From Thiofilum sp. (GTDB lineage Bacteria > Pseudomonadota > Gammaproteobacteria > Thiotrichales > Thiotrichaceae): 64,000 bases of DNA. Location: positions 558,001-622,000 of the forward strand of contig NZ_JADJTF010000001.1 of assembly GCF_016711335.1 (NCBI RefSeq), written 5' to 3'. A program made the position numbers and the translations under genes. Below are positions 33,903 through 42,847 of this stretch, piece by piece. The notes beneath the pieces were generated by a model. It made no database searches. It was not told where the DNA came from and saw nothing but the letters and a program-made list of their open reading frames with translations. Numbering within the stretch: position 1 is the first letter of the stretch; every line of letters begins with the position of its first letter.

Positions 33903-35546
33903 ATGACCGACACCACCTTGCAACGGATTGATGCCAAATTAGCTGAGTTTGAACGTGATCCCGTAAGCTTCATGAATGCTAAGCCGCAGAAAATGGATAG
34001 CGATGGTAATCCGATTCTTGCGCCCAGTTTGTTTGATCAAGCGGCTATTGAGGCAATGGCTTATATTGATGCCCGCGATGAGCAACGCTCCGCCTTTCTA
34101 CACGTCAATGACCCTAGCCGCGCTCCGATTGCCTCTAATGATCGCCCTGAAAACCTAGTAGACCAAGTGCGTTACACCTCCCTCCAAGCCATCGCTAATG
34201 CCAAACTGACTCAAGCCAGCCTAAAAGAATCGCCTTGGTCAGATGATTATTGGCCTATTTATAAAGGCGTATTGGGGTGGCGTTATGCAGACCCTAATTT
34301 TCCAGAGTCGGCTGATTGGGAGGAAAATCGTCAATATACCATCAGAAATTCGGCAGCCTCGATACTCAGTAGTGGTAACACTAATGCGATTGATCTGCTC
34401 TCTCCGGCAGAAAAATATGATGCTTTAGTGGGTGATACCACCTTTAGCCTGACTCAATATATGTGGCGCACGGGACGCAGTTATTATGAGCAATCGGGCA
34501 AAGTAGAAAGCTGGATGGGGATATGCCACGGCTGGGCACCTGCTGCTTTTATGTTGGCACGCCCCCAACATACCATCACGGTCAAAGCTCCCAATGGGCT
34601 TAATATCAATTTTTATCCATCTGATATTAAAGCATTAGCTTCATTACTCTGGGCGAATGCCACTGGAACCACGCGTTTTATTGGTGGGCGTTGCCATGAT
34701 AAAGACCCCTCTAATGATCCTAATACTGGACGTATTACAGCTCCCACTTGCTTTGATACCAACCCGGGCACTTGGCATCTAGCGGTGACTAACCAACTGG
34801 GTGCGGCTCAGCGTAGTTTGGTATTAGATGTGACTTATGATTATGAGGTGTGGAATCAACCTTGTTTGGGCTATGAGTACCGCTATTTTAATCCTCAAAC
34901 CAATAAAAGCACTTCGGTACTCGCTGAAGCGCTGGTCAAGGTGGGAGAGTTTACGAAGGATAAATTTAAAAAATACCGCAGTAGCCAAGCGACTCATATT
35001 GTCGGGGTAGCGATGACGGTGAGTTATATGGTGGAAACCAAACCGATTCAGCGCGAAACCGATAACTCCAGCTTTGATGCGATTCAATCAGTCGAGTATT
35101 TATATGATCTGGAGCTAGACAGTAAGGGTAATATTATTGGTGGGGAATGGTATCAAAATGCTCACCCTGACTTTTTGTGGACTGCTCCTGCTAATAGTCG
35201 CGCCGTATCAACGTTTGACCGTCAAGCCACAGGCGAATGGGATACGGATCAAGTGATTCCCGCCACTTGGCGAGCGGCTGCTAAAGCTTCAGCGCAATCA
35301 CAAGGCGCACCTTTGGCAGTGATTGTGGAGCATTTAATTCGTTTTGCTAATGCTAGTATTTCGCCCGCTCCCGCCCCCACGCCTACTCCCACACCTAGTC
35401 CAGTCAATAACCCGCGTCCTACGCCAGTGACGCCCCCGACTCCAGCGCCAAATCCGAATCCGCGCCCCAATCCCACGCCTAGACCTTCATCAAACTCTAA
35501 CTATTCATGGTTTAGCCATTTCATGACGCGATTATTTGGACGTTAG
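33903..35546 (+). CDS. Transglutaminase-elicitor-like protein
   Basis: A 547-residue protein with no obvious signal peptide. The segment SWMGICHGWAPAAFMLARP (near residues 203-221) is the hallmark of the transglutaminase-elicitor family (Phytophthora GP42 and bacterial relatives), with the catalytic Cys in GICHGW. FYPSDIKALASLLWAN and NPGTWHLAVTNQLG (His) fit the rest of the cysteine-histidine site. VYDYEVWNQP-like and NAHPDFLW segments follow. The last 60 residues are a Pro-rich linker (TPTPTPSP, NPNPRP) with a short basic end. Members cross-link proteins by glutamine-lysine bonds; the target is unknown here. A cell-surface or secreted role is inferred. Confidence 0.75.
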   Translation: MTDTTLQRIDAKLAEFERDPVSFMNAKPQKMDSDGNPILAPSLFDQAAIEAMAYIDARDEQRSAFLHVNDPSRAPIASNDRPENLVDQVRYTSLQAIANAKLTQASLKESPWSDDYWPIYKGVLGWRYADPNFPESADWEENRQYTIRNSAASILSSGNTNAIDLLSPAEKYDALVGDTTFSLTQYMWRTGRSYYEQSGKVESWMGICHGWAPAAFMLARPQHTITVKAPNGLNINFYPSDIKALASLLWANATGTTRFIGGRCHDKDPSNDPNTGRITAPTCFDTNPGTWHLAVTNQLGAAQRSLVLDVTYDYEVWNQPCLGYEYRYFNPQTNKSTSVLAEALVKVGEFTKDKFKKYRSSQATHIVGVAMTVSYMVETKPIQRETDNSSFDAIQSVEYLYDLELDSKGNIIGGEWYQNAHPDFLWTAPANSRAVSTFDRQATGEWDTDQVIPATWRAAAKASAQSQGAPLAVIVEHLIRFANASISPAPAPTPTPTPSPVNNPRPTPVTPPTPAPNPNPRPNPTPRPSSNSNYSWFSHFMTRLFGR

Positions 35547-35565
35547 AGAGCACCTTAGCTACAGC

Positions 35566-35593
35566 ACTAAAGCAGTCATTCGGCTGCTTTAGT
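35566..35593. terminator. Hairpin between convergent genes
   Basis: ACTAAAGCAG (35566-35575) pairs perfectly with CTGCTTTAGT (35584-35593), with an 8-nt loop. It lies between the transglutaminase-like and CHAT-like genes and overlaps the end of the latter. T tails are weak on both strands. Confidence 0.5.
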
Positions 35594-37300
35594 TAAAACT
35601 AAGCTTGGCTCACCATAGCACTCAAACCCTACCCACTCATTACCCGTTTGCTCTACGCTCCAAACCGCTTTTCTAGCCTCAAATACTGCATTACCCACAC
35701 TCTCCCCATTGACTACAGACTGATAAAAACTACGTAACCACAGTGTGCTACTCGACATTGCTAGTTTTTGCCTATTGATGATTAAAGTTTGCGCCCCCGC
35801 TTTAAACCATGCACTGATTAAATGCGGGGCTAATAACTCTAGATCAGCCGTTTCATTAGTTAACTCCAGCACGATTAAACTCGGTGCATGACGTATTTGG
35901 GCTATATCGCTTACTGTTAACACCTGTTCATTTGCCATGATTAAATAAGGATCTTGAGCCGTGCCACTCACACTGCCCACCCAATGCAGCATTGAATGAT
36001 CACCGGTATGCAAAGCACAAAAAATCTTTTCGGCTTGTTCTGGATTGAGCCAATCGTGCATCCAACTAGGGGGCAATACTTCCTGCCACCTAGGAGCTTG
36101 ATCAACACCGATAGCTAGCAAGCCTTTTGCCCTATTTACAGACTCACTACTCACTGCCTCGGCTAATTGCCTAACCACTGCCACCTGCAAACCTAGCGGC
36201 AAACTATTAGGCTCCTGCAATAGCTCCCAACGCACCCCTAGAGTGTTTTGATCGACCTGCAAAATAATATGACTGCCACTCAACCATTGCGCTCGTGCTG
36301 AAGTGGGTAATAAATCCAATGTGGGTAATAGATACTCCGTTTTACTTGGCTGACGCGGTAGATTACTAGCACTTACATTCCAACGACTCCACCAACCTTG
36401 ATTAGTACTCTGAGGTTTAGTTACGGGTAGGGTACTAGGCAATTGTTGCAAGTATTCAGTCAGCACAAATTCAGTTGAGTACTCATCTTGTTTAACAAGT
36501 TCAAATAATACATCACTCGCCTCTAAAGCACGCCACGCATCGATTTCAATGATGTCTAGGCTAAAGCGATAAGGTAAAGCTTGCTCTTGCAGGCGCTGAC
36601 TCGCACCTCGAATACCGATTAGCAAACTACTCAGTACTTGTTCTAGGGTAAGCGTGGGTGCTTGAGCACCAATGAGTAAGGTGCTTAATTGCCAGTTCTT
36701 ATCTGCGTTTTGCAGCGCTTCTGGATGACGGGTGTAGCGTAATAAGCCTTGAGTATAAGCAGTGGCTAGTTTATTAGGATGTAATTGCCCCGCAGCCCCT
36801 AAACCCAATACTAAAGCGCCCTGAGGTTGTAAATTGCGATCTATGACTAAAGTGCTGGTTCCCACCGTTCCGGCATAAATACCTAGCTGTTGCCATTGGC
36901 TCAATTGCCCTTTTAAGGCTTGATCGAGTACTTGCTCTGCCCCCCTAATCGCATCTTGATGATAATGCCCTACTGTGACTGGATAACGACTGGCGGTGAG
37001 ACTGCCCAAGCGTACACATAATTCAGCTCTTAAGGTAGGCAATAACTTTGCATCGATGGTGTGCGTCACCGGAGTCAAGGTCGGTGTACTAATGACTGGC
37101 TCTAGTTCAACAGGTTGAATACTCGGCACAACAGGGGCGGAAGGCTCATTGCTAGCAGGTTCTAGCATGGGTACAACGCTAGCACTCGGATGAGTAGCAG
37201 GTGCTTCAGGGGGTATAATTGGAGGTAGCTGTATTGTTTTGGGTTGCCACCACTGACTAATACGCTGCCAAAGACTTGCCATCCATGAATTACTGTCCAT
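35576..37300 (-). CDS. CHAT-like protein lacking the catalytic dyad
   Basis: A 574-residue protein. The first 90 residues are Pro/Ser/Thr-rich. Residues about 95-200 (SRYPVTVGHYHQDAIRGAEQ, GIYAGTVGTS) match a domain often placed before CHAT domains. The C-terminal region 436-570 follows the CHAT caspase-like fold: MLHWVGSVSG, YLIMANEQVLTVSDIAQI, SLIVLELTNETAD, AWFKAGAQTLIINRQK, FYQSVVNGESVGNAVFEARK and FECYGEPSLVL. The usual GH histidine is Ser443 and the usual Cys after the VLNA strand is Thr481 by my alignment, so protease activity is unlikely. It overlaps tadA by 11 bp. Likely a signalling or structural pseudo-protease; inferred. Confidence 0.75.
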   Translation of the reverse strand: MDSNSWMASLWQRISQWWQPKTIQLPPIIPPEAPATHPSASVVPMLEPASNEPSAPVVPSIQPVELEPVISTPTLTPVTHTIDAKLLPTLRAELCVRLGSLTASRYPVTVGHYHQDAIRGAEQVLDQALKGQLSQWQQLGIYAGTVGTSTLVIDRNLQPQGALVLGLGAAGQLHPNKLATAYTQGLLRYTRHPEALQNADKNWQLSTLLIGAQAPTLTLEQVLSSLLIGIRGASQRLQEQALPYRFSLDIIEIDAWRALEASDVLFELVKQDEYSTEFVLTEYLQQLPSTLPVTKPQSTNQGWWSRWNVSASNLPRQPSKTEYLLPTLDLLPTSARAQWLSGSHIILQVDQNTLGVRWELLQEPNSLPLGLQVAVVRQLAEAVSSESVNRAKGLLAIGVDQAPRWQEVLPPSWMHDWLNPEQAEKIFCALHTGDHSMLHWVGSVSGTAQDPYLIMANEQVLTVSDIAQIRHAPSLIVLELTNETADLELLAPHLISAWFKAGAQTLIINRQKLAMSSSTLWLRSFYQSVVNGESVGNAVFEARKAVWSVEQTGNEWVGFECYGEPSLVLTKAAE

Positions 37301-37781
37301 CGCGTTTACTCTTTTGGGCTAAACGTCGCTCTCGAAAAAAGGCTTGTAATTGAGCCGCACATTGCTCTTGCAGCACGCCGCCTTGTACGGTGATGCGATG
37401 ATTATGCGCCTCATGAGGAATCAGTTGAAACACTGACCCCGCCGCCCCCGTTTTCGGGTCAAATGCGCCAAACACCACGCGCTCAACGCGTGCATGAATG
37501 AGCGCTCCGGCACACATAGGGCAAGGCTCTAAGGTCACGTATAGCGTAGTATTAGGCAGGCGATAATTTTGCCTCTGTAAGCCAGCAGCACGAATAGCCA
37601 CCATTTCAGCATGAGCACTCGGATCATGGGTGGTAATGACTTGATTAAATCCGCTGGCTATTAATTGATTATCGGCTACTAATACCGCTCCTACTGGAAC
37701 TTCACCCTGAGCTTGAGCTTCAAACGCCAACTCATAGGCTAATTGCATCCACTGTAAATCCCACTGCACCGACTCAAGCAT
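37290..37781 (-). CDS. tadA: tRNA-specific adenosine deaminase
   Basis: A 163-residue zinc deaminase that converts adenosine-34 of tRNA-Arg(ACG) to inosine. The zinc and proton-shuttle motifs are HAEMVAIRAAG and PCPMCAGALIHARVERVVFGA, both canonical for TadA. The start at 37781 overlaps the moeB stop by 8 bp; an upstream ATG (37793) would extend it by four residues. The CHAT-like gene follows with an overlap. The three genes moeB, tadA and the CHAT-like gene appear to be one transcript. Confidence 0.95.
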   Translation of the reverse strand: MLESVQWDLQWMQLAYELAFEAQAQGEVPVGAVLVADNQLIASGFNQVITTHDPSAHAEMVAIRAAGLQRQNYRLPNTTLYVTLEPCPMCAGALIHARVERVVFGAFDPKTGAAGSVFQLIPHEAHNHRITVQGGVLQEQCAAQLQAFFRERRLAQKSKRDGQ

Positions 37782-38565
37782 GAGGCACTCCACACACCGC
37801 GCAATGAGGGTCTTTGGGTAATTGAATACTGTGCCAATCCAAACTTAAAGCATCCACTAGCAATACTCTGCCCACCAGACCTTTACCTGCTCCGGTAAGT
37901 AATTTAATCACCTCTAAGGCTTGGGTACTCCCCACTACTCCTAATAAAGGGGCAACTACCCCATTAATACTACACGCCTGCTCTACCTCAGTCAGTGCGC
38001 CATAAAAGCAATGGTAACAAGGGCTATGCGTTTGGCGACTGTCAAACACACTCACCTGTCCCTCCCAACGAATCGCCGCACCCGATACCAAAGGTTTTTG
38101 AGCTTGAACACAGGCGCGATTGATCATAAAGCGTGTGGTTAGATTATCGGTGCAGTCCACCACTAAGTCGGCTTGTTGGGCTAGTGCTATTAAACTATCC
38201 TCGCTTAAGCGTCGTGGAATGAGTTCTAGCTTGACACTAGGGTTTAAGGCAGTGAGTTGAATCGCGGCAGATTCGACCTTAAACATGCCAATGCGCTCAG
38301 TGGTATGCACAATTTGGCGCTGTAAATTGGTTAGTTCTACCTCATCAGGGTCAACCAATATCAAGCGCCCTACTCCGCTACTGGCTAAGTACATGGACAC
38401 CACCGAACCCAAGCCCCCTAAACCCATAATAATCACACTGGCATTGAGGAGCTTTTGTTGTCCGGCAATATCAATTTGCGGCAACATGAGTTGGCGGCTA
38501 TAGCGCAATAATTGTTCATCAGCACTCAGGCTATCGTTAGTCATTAGCGAATCGTGTAGCATCAT
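37774..38565 (-). CDS. moeB: MoeB/ThiF-family adenylyltransferase
   Basis: A 263-residue E1-like enzyme that adenylates the C-terminus of a small sulfur-carrier protein (MoaD or ThiS) for molybdopterin or thiamine synthesis. It has RYSRQLMLPQIDIAGQQKLL, the nucleotide loop VIIMGLGGLGS, VDPDEVELTNLQRQI, the Arg finger region, DCTDNLTTRF, and two zinc cysteine pairs (PCYHCFYG and CAVCG). LLGVVGSTQALEVIKLLTG is typical of MoeB. Several ATGs exist; 38565 or the internal 38544 could be the start. No moa or thi gene is adjacent. Confidence 0.9.
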   Translation of the reverse strand: MMLHDSLMTNDSLSADEQLLRYSRQLMLPQIDIAGQQKLLNASVIIMGLGGLGSVVSMYLASSGVGRLILVDPDEVELTNLQRQIVHTTERIGMFKVESAAIQLTALNPSVKLELIPRRLSEDSLIALAQQADLVVDCTDNLTTRFMINRACVQAQKPLVSGAAIRWEGQVSVFDSRQTHSPCYHCFYGALTEVEQACSINGVVAPLLGVVGSTQALEVIKLLTGAGKGLVGRVLLVDALSLDWHSIQLPKDPHCAVCGVPHA

Positions 38566-38644
38566 TTATTATCGACTTAAAGTTAATGGCGAGTGCTTAG
38601 GATAGTACTCATTCTAATTCAGCATTTTAAAGTGTGGCGGCATT

Positions 38645-39094
38645 ATGAATGGGATTATTTTCATAGGTTTACAGGGTAGTGGCAAATCGAGTTTTTATGT
38701 AGAGCAGTTTTATCATACTCATATGCGTCTGAATCAAGATATGCTCAAAACGCGCCACCGTGAAATTTTATTATTTCATGCCTGTTTATCGGCGAAACAA
38801 CCCTTAGTGCTGGATAATACTAATCCTACCCGCGAAGGGCGAGCGCGGTATATTCGTGAATTGAAGGCGCATCGCTTTGAAGTCATAGGCTATTATTTTA
38901 ATTCGATATTAGAGGACTGTTTGGCACGTAATGCGCGGCGCAGTGGTCATGCTGATATTCCAGAGGTGGGGATTAAAGCGACCTATGCTCAATTAGAGCG
39001 CCCGCACTATAGCGAGGGTTTTGATAAGCTGTATTACGTCACGCTCGAACAGCAACACTTTAGTGTGAAAGAGTGGAGTGATGATTTGCCCTGA
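38645..39094 (+). CDS. P-loop kinase, polynucleotide-kinase-like
   Basis: A 149-residue ATP-binding protein. Walker A is IGLQGSGKSS at residues 8-17. VLDNTNPTREGRARYIRELK and YYFNSILEDCLARNARRSG match the T4 polynucleotide-kinase-like group of AAA_33 kinases, with the lid arginines in the latter. Divergent from moeB. The substrate could be a nucleic-acid end or a small alcohol; not decidable from sequence. Confidence 0.8.
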   Translation: MNGIIFIGLQGSGKSSFYVEQFYHTHMRLNQDMLKTRHREILLFHACLSAKQPLVLDNTNPTREGRARYIRELKAHRFEVIGYYFNSILEDCLARNARRSGHADIPEVGIKATYAQLERPHYSEGFDKLYYVTLEQQHFSVKEWSDDLP

Positions 39095-39169
39095 AGCGCT
39101 AATGTTTTTAATCTGTTTAATTCATGCAAGTACTATGATTAATCTCATAACTTTTTCGAGGATGTCACT

Positions 39170-39730
39170 ATGTCCTTAGCGTATTCCATGCCAACTTTTA
39201 TCAGTGAGGCTGATTATTTAGCGGGTGAGCCGTTAGCGACTGAGCGCCATGAGTATGTGCAGGGGCGAATTTATGCAATGGCGGGCAGTAGTAAGCGCCA
39301 TAATCGGATTGCGGGGAATATCTATCGCGCTCTGATGAGTGAGCCGTCGGCATGTGTGGCGTATATCAGTGATATGAAGGTGCGAGCGGAGAAGTCACAG
39401 AGTTATTACTATCCTGATGTGGTGGTGGGCTGTGCTGAGGAGGCTAATGAGTATTTTTTGGAGCAGCCGTGTTTGCTGGTTGAGGTGACTTCAGACTCTA
39501 CACTGCGTAAGGATTATTTAGAAAAAGCCTTGGCTTATCAATCGATAGCTACGGTGCAGATGTATCTGATCGTGGCACAGGATAAGGTGCTGGTGGATGT
39601 GTTGCGCCGTGGAACGGAGGGGGGTTGGGAGCTAAGCCAAGTGAATGATTTAAGTGCTGAAATTGAGTTGCCTTGTCCGGTGATACGCTTGAGTGTGGGG
39701 CAGATTTATGCGGGTGTGGAGTTGGGGTAG
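39170..39730 (+). CDS. Uma2-family endonuclease (copy 1)
   Basis: A 186-residue Uma2 (DUF820) nuclease-fold protein. Markers are ISEADYLAGEPLATERHEYVQ, AMAGSSKRHNRIAGNIYRAL, the PD motif YYYPDVVVGCAEEA, and LLVEVTSDSTLRKDYLEKA (ExT-type). These give the PD-(D/E)XK core. Their targets are unknown; they are numerous in filamentous and cyanobacterial genomes. A second member follows 59 bp downstream. GAGG lies upstream of the ATG. Confidence 0.88.
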   Translation: MSLAYSMPTFISEADYLAGEPLATERHEYVQGRIYAMAGSSKRHNRIAGNIYRALMSEPSACVAYISDMKVRAEKSQSYYYPDVVVGCAEEANEYFLEQPCLLVEVTSDSTLRKDYLEKALAYQSIATVQMYLIVAQDKVLVDVLRRGTEGGWELSQVNDLSAEIELPCPVIRLSVGQIYAGVELG

Positions 39731-39789
39731 TTTGGTTTAGCTAAGGGGCTATGTTACTTTAACACTTGTCTTATTTGAGGATTATAAGC

Positions 39790-40362
39790 ATGTCGGCTCA
39801 ATATCAAACTCGCTTAAGTGATGTAGATTATTTAGCACAAGAATGCCTTGCACCTGAGAAAAGTGAGTTTCTTAATGGTGAGATATTTGCAATGGCAGGT
39901 GCTACCCGTGCGCACAATCAGATCACGTCTAATCTGGTGATTGCTCTAGGGTCGCAATTGCTTAATAAGCCTTGTAGTGTTTATGCCAGTGATATGAAGG
40001 TGCATACGCGCAGCGAATCGATTAGTAAGTATAGCTATCCTGATGTGGTGGCAACGTGTGGGGTGGAGCAATTTGAGGATGATCACGCTACGGTATTGCT
40101 GAATCCGCTGCTGATTATTGAGGTGCTGTCGGATTCGACTGAGGCTTATGATCGTGGGTTAAAGTTTTTTCATTATCAATTGATACCGTCGTTGCGTGAG
40201 TATTTATTGGTGGCACAGGATTATTGTCGGGTGGAGCAGTATTATCGCCAAGCGGATCAGCAGTGGGTTTATTCTGAGTATCATGAGCTGAGTGATACGG
40301 TGATGATTCAGACGCTAGGCTGTGAAGTGAAGGTCGCGGAGATTTATCGACGTGTGCTTTGA
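39790..40362 (+). CDS. Uma2-family endonuclease (copy 2)
   Basis: A 190-residue paralogue of the preceding gene: LSDVDYLAQECLAPEKSEFLN, AMAGATRAHNQITSNLVIAL, YSYPDVVATCG and LLIIEVLSDSTEAYDRGLKF. The PD-(D/E)XK core appears intact. The ATG at 39790 has GAGGA 8 nt upstream; an in-frame TTG lies 24 nt earlier. It ends 7 bp from the stop of the convergent TPR gene. Confidence 0.88.
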   Translation: MSAQYQTRLSDVDYLAQECLAPEKSEFLNGEIFAMAGATRAHNQITSNLVIALGSQLLNKPCSVYASDMKVHTRSESISKYSYPDVVATCGVEQFEDDHATVLLNPLLIIEVLSDSTEAYDRGLKFFHYQLIPSLREYLLVAQDYCRVEQYYRQADQQWVYSEYHELSDTVMIQTLGCEVKVAEIYRRVL

Positions 40363-40369
40363 CCACTAC

Positions 40370-42847
40370 TTATTGTTTTTGCTCTAGCTCAGCTAAACGC
40401 TGCTCAGTAATCTCCACCCATTCTAACCAATAGCTAGATAACTTATTTTGCTCTTTTAGCCTCTGCAAAATAGTTAAAGACTGCTGCATATACTGCCTTG
40501 CTTTGTCTGGCTGCAACTGAGCTAAGCGATAGTAACTAGCTACTAAATCGGTTTGCCACTCGACTACATTTGGGTCGTGCGCCGCTAGCTTTTCTCGAAT
40601 CGCTAAACTCTGCTGATACGAGCGCAGCGCGGCTTCCTGCTCTCCTTTGGCTTGCTGGATAGCGCCCACCTTGTCATAGCTCACGGACAGATCGCGTTGC
40701 CACTGCACCTGTTGCGGGTCGTGTGCCGCTAGCTTTTCTCGAATCGCTAAACTCTGCTGATACGAGCGCAGCGCGGCTTCCTGCTCTCCTTTGGCTTGCT
40801 GGATAGCGCCCACCTTGTCATAGCTCACGGACAGATCGCGTTGCCACTCCACCTGTTGCGGGTCGTGCGCCGCTAGCTTTTCTCGAATCGCTAAACTCTG
40901 CTGATACGAGCGCAGCGCGGCTTCCTGCTCCCCTTTGGCTTGCTGTATATCACCCACGTTGTTATAGCTCACCGACAGGTCGCGTTGCCACTCCACCTGT
41001 TGTGGGTCGTGCGCCGCTAGCTTTTCTCGAATCGCTAAACTCTGCTGATACGAGCGCAGCGCCGCTTCATACTCCCCTTTGGCTTGCTGGATAGCGCCCA
41101 CGTTGTTATAGCTCACCGACAGGTCGCGTTGCCACTCCACCTGTTGTGGGTCGTGCGCCGCTAGCTTTTCTGCAATCGCTAAACTCTGCTGATACGAGCG
41201 CAGCGCGGCTTCCTGCTCTCCTTTGGCTTGCTGGATAGCGCCCACGTTGTCATAGCTCACCGACAGATCGCGTTGCCACTCCACCTGTTGCGGGTCGTGC
41301 GCCGCTAGCTTTTCTCGAATCGCTAAACTCTGCTGATACGAGCGCAGCGCGGCTTCCTGCTCTCCTTTGGCTTGCTGGATAGCACCCACGTTGTCATAGC
41401 TCACGGACAGATCACGTTGCCACTGCACCTGTTGCGGGTCGTGCGCCGCTAGCTTTTCTCGAATCGCTAAACTTTGCTGATACGAGCGCAGTGCGGCTTC
41501 ATACTCCCCTTTCGCTTGCTGGATAGCGCCCACCTTGTCATAGCTGATGGACAGGTCGCGTTGCCACTCCACCTGTTGCGGGTCATGCGCCGCTAGCTTT
41601 TCTCGAATCGCTAAACTCTGCTGATACGAGCGCAGTGCGGCTTCATACTCCCCTTTGGCTTGCTGGATAGCACCCACCTTGTCATAGCTCACGGACAGAT
41701 CACGTTGCCACTCCACCTGTTGCGGGTCGTGCGCCGCTAGCTTTTCTGCAATCGCTAAACTTTGCTGATACGAGCGTAGCGCGGCTTCATACTCCCCTTT
41801 GGCTTGCTGGATAGCACCCACGTTGTCATAGCTCACGGACAGATCACGTTGCCACTCCACCTGTTGCGGGTCATGCGCCGCTAGCTTTTCTCGAATCGCT
41901 AAACTCTGCTGATACGAGCGCAGCGCGGCTTCCTGCTCCCCTTTGGCTTGCTGTATATTACCCACTTTCTCATAGCTCACCGACAGCTCGCGTTGAATAT
42001 CAAAATTAGTGGGACTAGCTGTAGCTAGCTCAAGCATAAAACTCTGCGCCTGTTTGTATTTAGCAAGCGCAGTTGAGGTCTCACCGAATGCCATCAAAAT
42101 ACCGGCTTCATCACTTAAAGCAACTGCTAAAGTCCACTTATCTTTTTCTGGATCAAGATACTGCTGCATACTCTGTGCAGCCTTTAATGCCAACGAATAA
42201 TTACCCGCACGCTCCGCCATACGACTTACTTTTAGCCAAGCCTCAACATAATCCGGCTTAAACTCCACCGCCTCCTGATAGCGCTTCAATGCATTAACCA
42301 CATTCGGCGCATTTTCCCAACGCTGCCCCGCAATAAACGCCTCCTCTGCCATTTGTGCCTGTTGCTTAACTAACTCCTCCCGATACACCGCCCGCCGCTT
42401 TAAATAATACTCATCGCGTAACTCCGCAGCCCGCTTAAAATCAAACACCTCCAACGCTTCACGCTCCGCCACCAACAAAGGCTCATCGGGAGTATTTTTA
42501 ATATCCTTCGCATTATCTGCTAAAGCTTGCGCTTGAGCCGCCTTTACACGTACTAACTCAGCTTGCAACAGCTCAATGTGATCATTTTTCTGCTTTAAGC
42601 TACGTGTTTGCTCATCCAAATTCGCTGTTAGGCTTTGGGCAAATTCCTGAATAAGCTTTTCTAAATTGCGTACCGCTTCAGCACTTAGCCCTGCACAATC
42701 CAGCTTAATCTGTGCCGTAGATGCCACTGTACCCGTATTAATAAAACTACACGGTGATTGCTCAATCACCTTATCCCCCAGCGCATACCCCGCTTGTACC
42801 CAGACCAAGCTACTCCACACCACTACAGGGATTAATATAAGTTTCAT
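40370..42847 (-). CDS. TPR-repeat protein with near-identical 48-residue units
   Basis: An 825-residue exported or anchored protein. MKLILIPVVVWSSLVWVQAG is a signal/anchor helix, followed by EQSPCSFINTGT and a second Cys (KLDCAG). A coiled-coil region (about 50-90) and a non-repeated part with TPR-like helices (PDYVEAWLKVSRMAERAGNY) follow. Then nine almost identical 48-residue units built on LAAHDPQQVEWQRDLSVSY, with AALRSYQQSLAI, flanked by one degenerate unit at each end. The unit is a tetratricopeptide variant. The start overlaps the SEFIR gene stop (ATGA). It probably acts as the sensor or scaffold for the SEFIR protein; inferred. Confidence 0.85.
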   Translation of the reverse strand: MKLILIPVVVWSSLVWVQAGYALGDKVIEQSPCSFINTGTVASTAQIKLDCAGLSAEAVRNLEKLIQEFAQSLTANLDEQTRSLKQKNDHIELLQAELVRVKAAQAQALADNAKDIKNTPDEPLLVAEREALEVFDFKRAAELRDEYYLKRRAVYREELVKQQAQMAEEAFIAGQRWENAPNVVNALKRYQEAVEFKPDYVEAWLKVSRMAERAGNYSLALKAAQSMQQYLDPEKDKWTLAVALSDEAGILMAFGETSTALAKYKQAQSFMLELATASPTNFDIQRELSVSYEKVGNIQQAKGEQEAALRSYQQSLAIREKLAAHDPQQVEWQRDLSVSYDNVGAIQQAKGEYEAALRSYQQSLAIAEKLAAHDPQQVEWQRDLSVSYDKVGAIQQAKGEYEAALRSYQQSLAIREKLAAHDPQQVEWQRDLSISYDKVGAIQQAKGEYEAALRSYQQSLAIREKLAAHDPQQVQWQRDLSVSYDNVGAIQQAKGEQEAALRSYQQSLAIREKLAAHDPQQVEWQRDLSVSYDNVGAIQQAKGEQEAALRSYQQSLAIAEKLAAHDPQQVEWQRDLSVSYNNVGAIQQAKGEYEAALRSYQQSLAIREKLAAHDPQQVEWQRDLSVSYNNVGDIQQAKGEQEAALRSYQQSLAIREKLAAHDPQQVEWQRDLSVSYDKVGAIQQAKGEQEAALRSYQQSLAIREKLAAHDPQQVQWQRDLSVSYDKVGAIQQAKGEQEAALRSYQQSLAIREKLAAHDPNVVEWQTDLVASYYRLAQLQPDKARQYMQQSLTILQRLKEQNKLSSYWLEWVEITEQRLAELEQKQ
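40581..42000 (-). repeat. 144-bp tandem repeat array in the TPR gene
   Basis: About nine and a half copies of a 144-bp unit encoding 48 residues. The segment gccgctagcttttctcgaat recurs every 144 bp (for example at 40581 and 40725). Units differ at only a few positions (Glu/Gln, Asp/Asn, Arg/Ala codons), so gene conversion or recent expansion is likely. The reading frame is kept throughout. Confidence 0.95.

Noticed and set aside
40581..42000. Regular repeats that could suggest a CRISPR array
   Set aside because: The 144-bp units are contiguous, lie in a single reading frame and have no variable spacers. They encode TPR-like units.
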